From Tillus elongatus (lineage: Eukaryota > Arthropoda > Insecta > Coleoptera > Cleridae), in the NCBI GenBank assembly GCA_964006375.1, contig OZ023267.1, positions 39,510,721-39,574,720 of the forward strand: 64,000 bases of DNA, in the 5' to 3' direction. Made by a program: the position numbers and the translations under genes. Shown here piece by piece: positions 61,865-64,000 of this stretch (positions within the stretch are counted from its first letter, which is position 1; each line of letters starts with the position of its first letter). The notes beneath the pieces are model-generated. The model saw nothing but the letters and a program-made list of their open reading frames with translations. It searched no databases and was not told the origin of the DNA.

Positions 61865-62071
61865 GGGCGCCTCCGTGACCGTGCGGGAAAGTCGATTCTG
61901 ACTTTCCAATACGGACTCGGGGGACGACGGTTCGAGATTCACCGGCGGCGGATGATTTTTCAAATCACTGTCGTCGTTGAGATCGAGCTCAAGGTGGAGG
62001 GTAGGTTAGTTTAGATGAGCAAAAAGGGTCAGCAATGGCCTAGTTGCCAGTAAGCATCTTACCTTTTTTAC
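61865..62071 (+). mobile_element. tRNA-derived SINE, family 3
   Basis: Head with A box TGACCGTGCGG and B box GGTTCGAGATTC, with a long variable region as in Ser/Leu tRNAs. A 10-bp target duplication, CTATAGATCT, lies at 61855-61864 and 62072-62081. The 3' tail GCAAAAAGGG.......TGGCCTA matches that of LINE copy C near 48496. Confidence 0.82.
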
Positions 62072-62327
62072 CTATAGATCTAACTTAATGCCTAAAAAAC
62101 ATGACCACTCCTACCCCGATTGATTTGGAGTTATTTGTGGCATGAAGCGAATAAAAGATTTTGAAATGTGGACATGGAGAAAGATAACAAATGCAGGCTA
62201 CAACGAATTAAAGTTTTACAATTATTGTTTTAGTTTAATCCAATTACACATCCGGGTGTCTGAGTATAAGATTACCTAGTAGCTTAGCTACTTCTTGAAA
62301 CGTTTTAAAGTTTTGTACTTTCTTTAT

Positions 62328-62699
62328 TACATACAGACTTGGAGACTACTTCTCTAGCTTCACTGTTTGTTTTTGTAGGTGAAGGACGTAGCCAGCGCGT
62401 GAGCTAACTGGAGCAAGTGGTCCTTCGAATTCTGGATGTTCTAGGATGTTCTTCAATGCTCCTGTGACTATAGTTTCGCTGCTTGATAGCGAAACTATAG
62501 TCACAGAAGCATTGAAGAACATCCTAGAACATCCAGAATTCGAAGCAGCGAAACTATAGTCACAGAAGCATTGAAAAACATCCTAGAACATCCAGAATTC
62601 GAAGGGCCACTTGGTCCAGTTAGCTCACGCGCTGGCTACGTCCTTTACCTACAAAAATCAACAGTGAAGCCAGAGAAGTAGTCTCCAAGTCTGTATGTA
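62328..62699. mobile_element. Large palindromic fold-back element
   Basis: Ends TACATACAGACTTGGAGAC and its inverse. The arms are nearly identical over about 150 bp and meet at a centre AGTTTCGCTGCTTGATAGCGAAACT near 62485. The right side carries an extra direct duplication of about 60 bp (CAGCGAAACTATAGTCACAG...). Related to 40776-41075. Followed by ATGGACAAGTTTCACCGAG, shared with 41072 and, more distantly, 27188. Confidence 0.8.
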
Positions 62700-62719
62700 G
62701 TATGGACAAGTTTCACCGA

Positions 62720-63550
62720 GTAAGGGAAACAACAATCAATGAATACTTTCTTTATGTTTAAATGGAGTTATGACATTTTCTCTAATGTCTTCTAAAATAG
62801 TTTGGAGTTATGAGGTTAAAGAGAATATGTCTTGTTGGGTTATTATAGCGTTACAAAGTATAGTAGAGTTAAGATGTTTGTCGCAAACTGGATTTTAAAG
62901 TATACTAATAGATGGCACCAAAATCTTAAAATCAAATAAAACTGGAAATGCGAGGTTTGCCAAATGGGGTGACGTTATGTCCAATATACGAGTAGTTCTC
63001 ATTCCTCCTCTCAATTACTTTTACTAGGCACCTTTGAGTTGTCATTTCTTCTAGCGCACTTTAATTCGTTGTTATTTGTTATTTTCAGGGGAGAAATAAA
63101 TCCAATTGTTGACTTTATTTCTCCCCTAAAAATTTTAATATTTTGGAGTTGCGAGCTAGGTAAATCTGCAGTTTAGTCCATGCACAGAGGGTTTTTAGAA
63201 AAAAATCTAAGAAACGTGCTTAAAACCCCCACCGGATGCACAAACATAAGAAACGTTTCTTGCAAACAACCTCCAAGAAAGTTACGAGACCAGGAGTGAA
63301 TATCTGGGCGGGGAAGAATAAAAGGTTAATATGAGTGGAAATGTGAAAATAGCAGCTTAGTCGGGCCTTGGAAAGCTGCCTTTTTCACATTTTGAAGCCG
63401 TTCCTCCTTTAAACACTGTCTACCCCGCACAGCACCCTATTCGCCCCAGGTCCCGTTACTGTCTTGGGGGTACTACCAAGACATTTTATGTGTGGTTTGT
63501 GCATTAAGGGTAGTTGTAGACTTGCAGGAGGGGAAGACAAACCTTTACTA
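62720..63550. other. Unassigned sequence with one strong hairpin
   Basis: Apart from the hairpin at 63087-63127, nothing is recognised. Confidence 0.3.
63087..63127. repeat. Perfect 14-bp hairpin
   Basis: AGGGGAGAAATAAA and TTTATTTCTCCCCT around a 13-base loop. Confidence 0.9.
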
Positions 63551-63750
63551 CGTAGTATCGGCCCTAGCCTCCCGCCGTGCTCCCCCTGAGTCAAAAATAC
63601 GGGTGAAATCTAAGAAATAGATAGTGATAGGTAACAGCAGGAGAGTGTATCGTAGTATCGGCCCTAGCCTCCCGCCGTGCTCCCCCTGAGTCAAAAATAC
63701 GGGTGAAATCTAAGAAATAGATAGTGATAGGTAACAGCAGGAGAGTGTAT
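63551..63750. repeat. Exact 100-bp tandem duplication
   Basis: 63551-63650 and 63651-63750 are identical base for base, starting CGTAGTATCGGCCC and ending GAGAGTGTAT. Confidence 0.95.
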
Positions 63751-64000
63751 ATAGCAAGTGAAAAAACAAATTGTAAAAAAATCATTTTTAACTTACCGCG
63801 CCAAGTTTAACTGTGAATAACACAACAAAGACAAATAAGCAAAAGGTAAAAATAGTGTCAACGTGCATGTTAGATGCCAAACTTTATCCATCAGCAGTCG
63901 ATTTATTTAAAACGGTTCGTGGCCTAAATGCAAATTTACCTTACTAATTCGAGTGATGAGATTCTGAGAATTAATAACTTTCTAGCATTTTTATAGATGT
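63751..64000. other. Unassigned sequence
   Basis: AT-rich, no feature seen. Confidence 0.3.

Overview
This is an AT-rich nuclear window from an animal, almost certainly an insect. I see no host gene that I can name, no rRNA or tRNA gene, and no bacterial architecture. The transposon families point to an arthropod: R4/Dong-like, R1-like, RTE and jockey/CR1-like LINEs, Penelope-like GIY-YIG pieces, mariner-like DD41D transposases, piggyBac, hAT and tRNA-derived SINEs. Nearly every coding stretch is a transposon relic broken by frameshifts or stops. Very long (TA)n and (TAA)n arrays generate meaningless poly-Ile/Tyr or poly-Asn reading frames.

Layout. 0.4-2.2 kb: an R4/Dong-like LINE 3' part ending in a (TAA)n array. 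2.9-3.3 kb: a SINE. 4.2-6.9 kb: a mariner relic and an R1-like LINE on the minus strand. 8.6-10.8 kb: an almost complete mariner-like element with TIRs of nearly 500 bp, sitting between two (TA)n tracts. 11-17 kb: hammerhead-like repeats and Helentron-like repeats; a 1.46-kb array of 334-bp units is inserted in a SINE with a 13-bp target duplication. 18-20 kb: a GC-richer unassigned segment. 20.4-22.5 kb: an RTE LINE inside a Helentron-like repeat. 23.7-31.5 kb: two copies of one R1-like LINE and pieces of a third LINE. 32-38.4 kb: Helentron-like repeats, a second mariner-like element and a jockey/CR1-like LINE. 38.4-44.8 kb: fold-back elements, mariner, piggyBac (with a SINE inside) and hAT relics. 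45-49 kb: a three-level nest (LINE in Helentron-like repeat in mariner). 49-64 kb: further Helentron-like repeats, Penelope-like fragments, two more SINEs, a large palindrome and an exact 100-bp tandem duplication.

Three themes stand out. First, many unrelated repeats carry a hammerhead-ribozyme-like core (CUGANGA, one extra base, helix II, GAAA, a short palindromic helix III). The best examples are at 14530-14576 and 27086-27136, and Penelope-like protein fragments occur in the same window. Second, one abundant non-autonomous family has the layout of Helentron-derived elements: subterminal inverted repeats, a terminal hairpin and an internal (TA)n tract. This family appears to seed most of the long (TA)n microsatellites. 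Third, one SINE shares its 3' tail with an R1-like LINE in the same window.

All family calls come from reading translations and repeats by eye; no database search or folding program was run.
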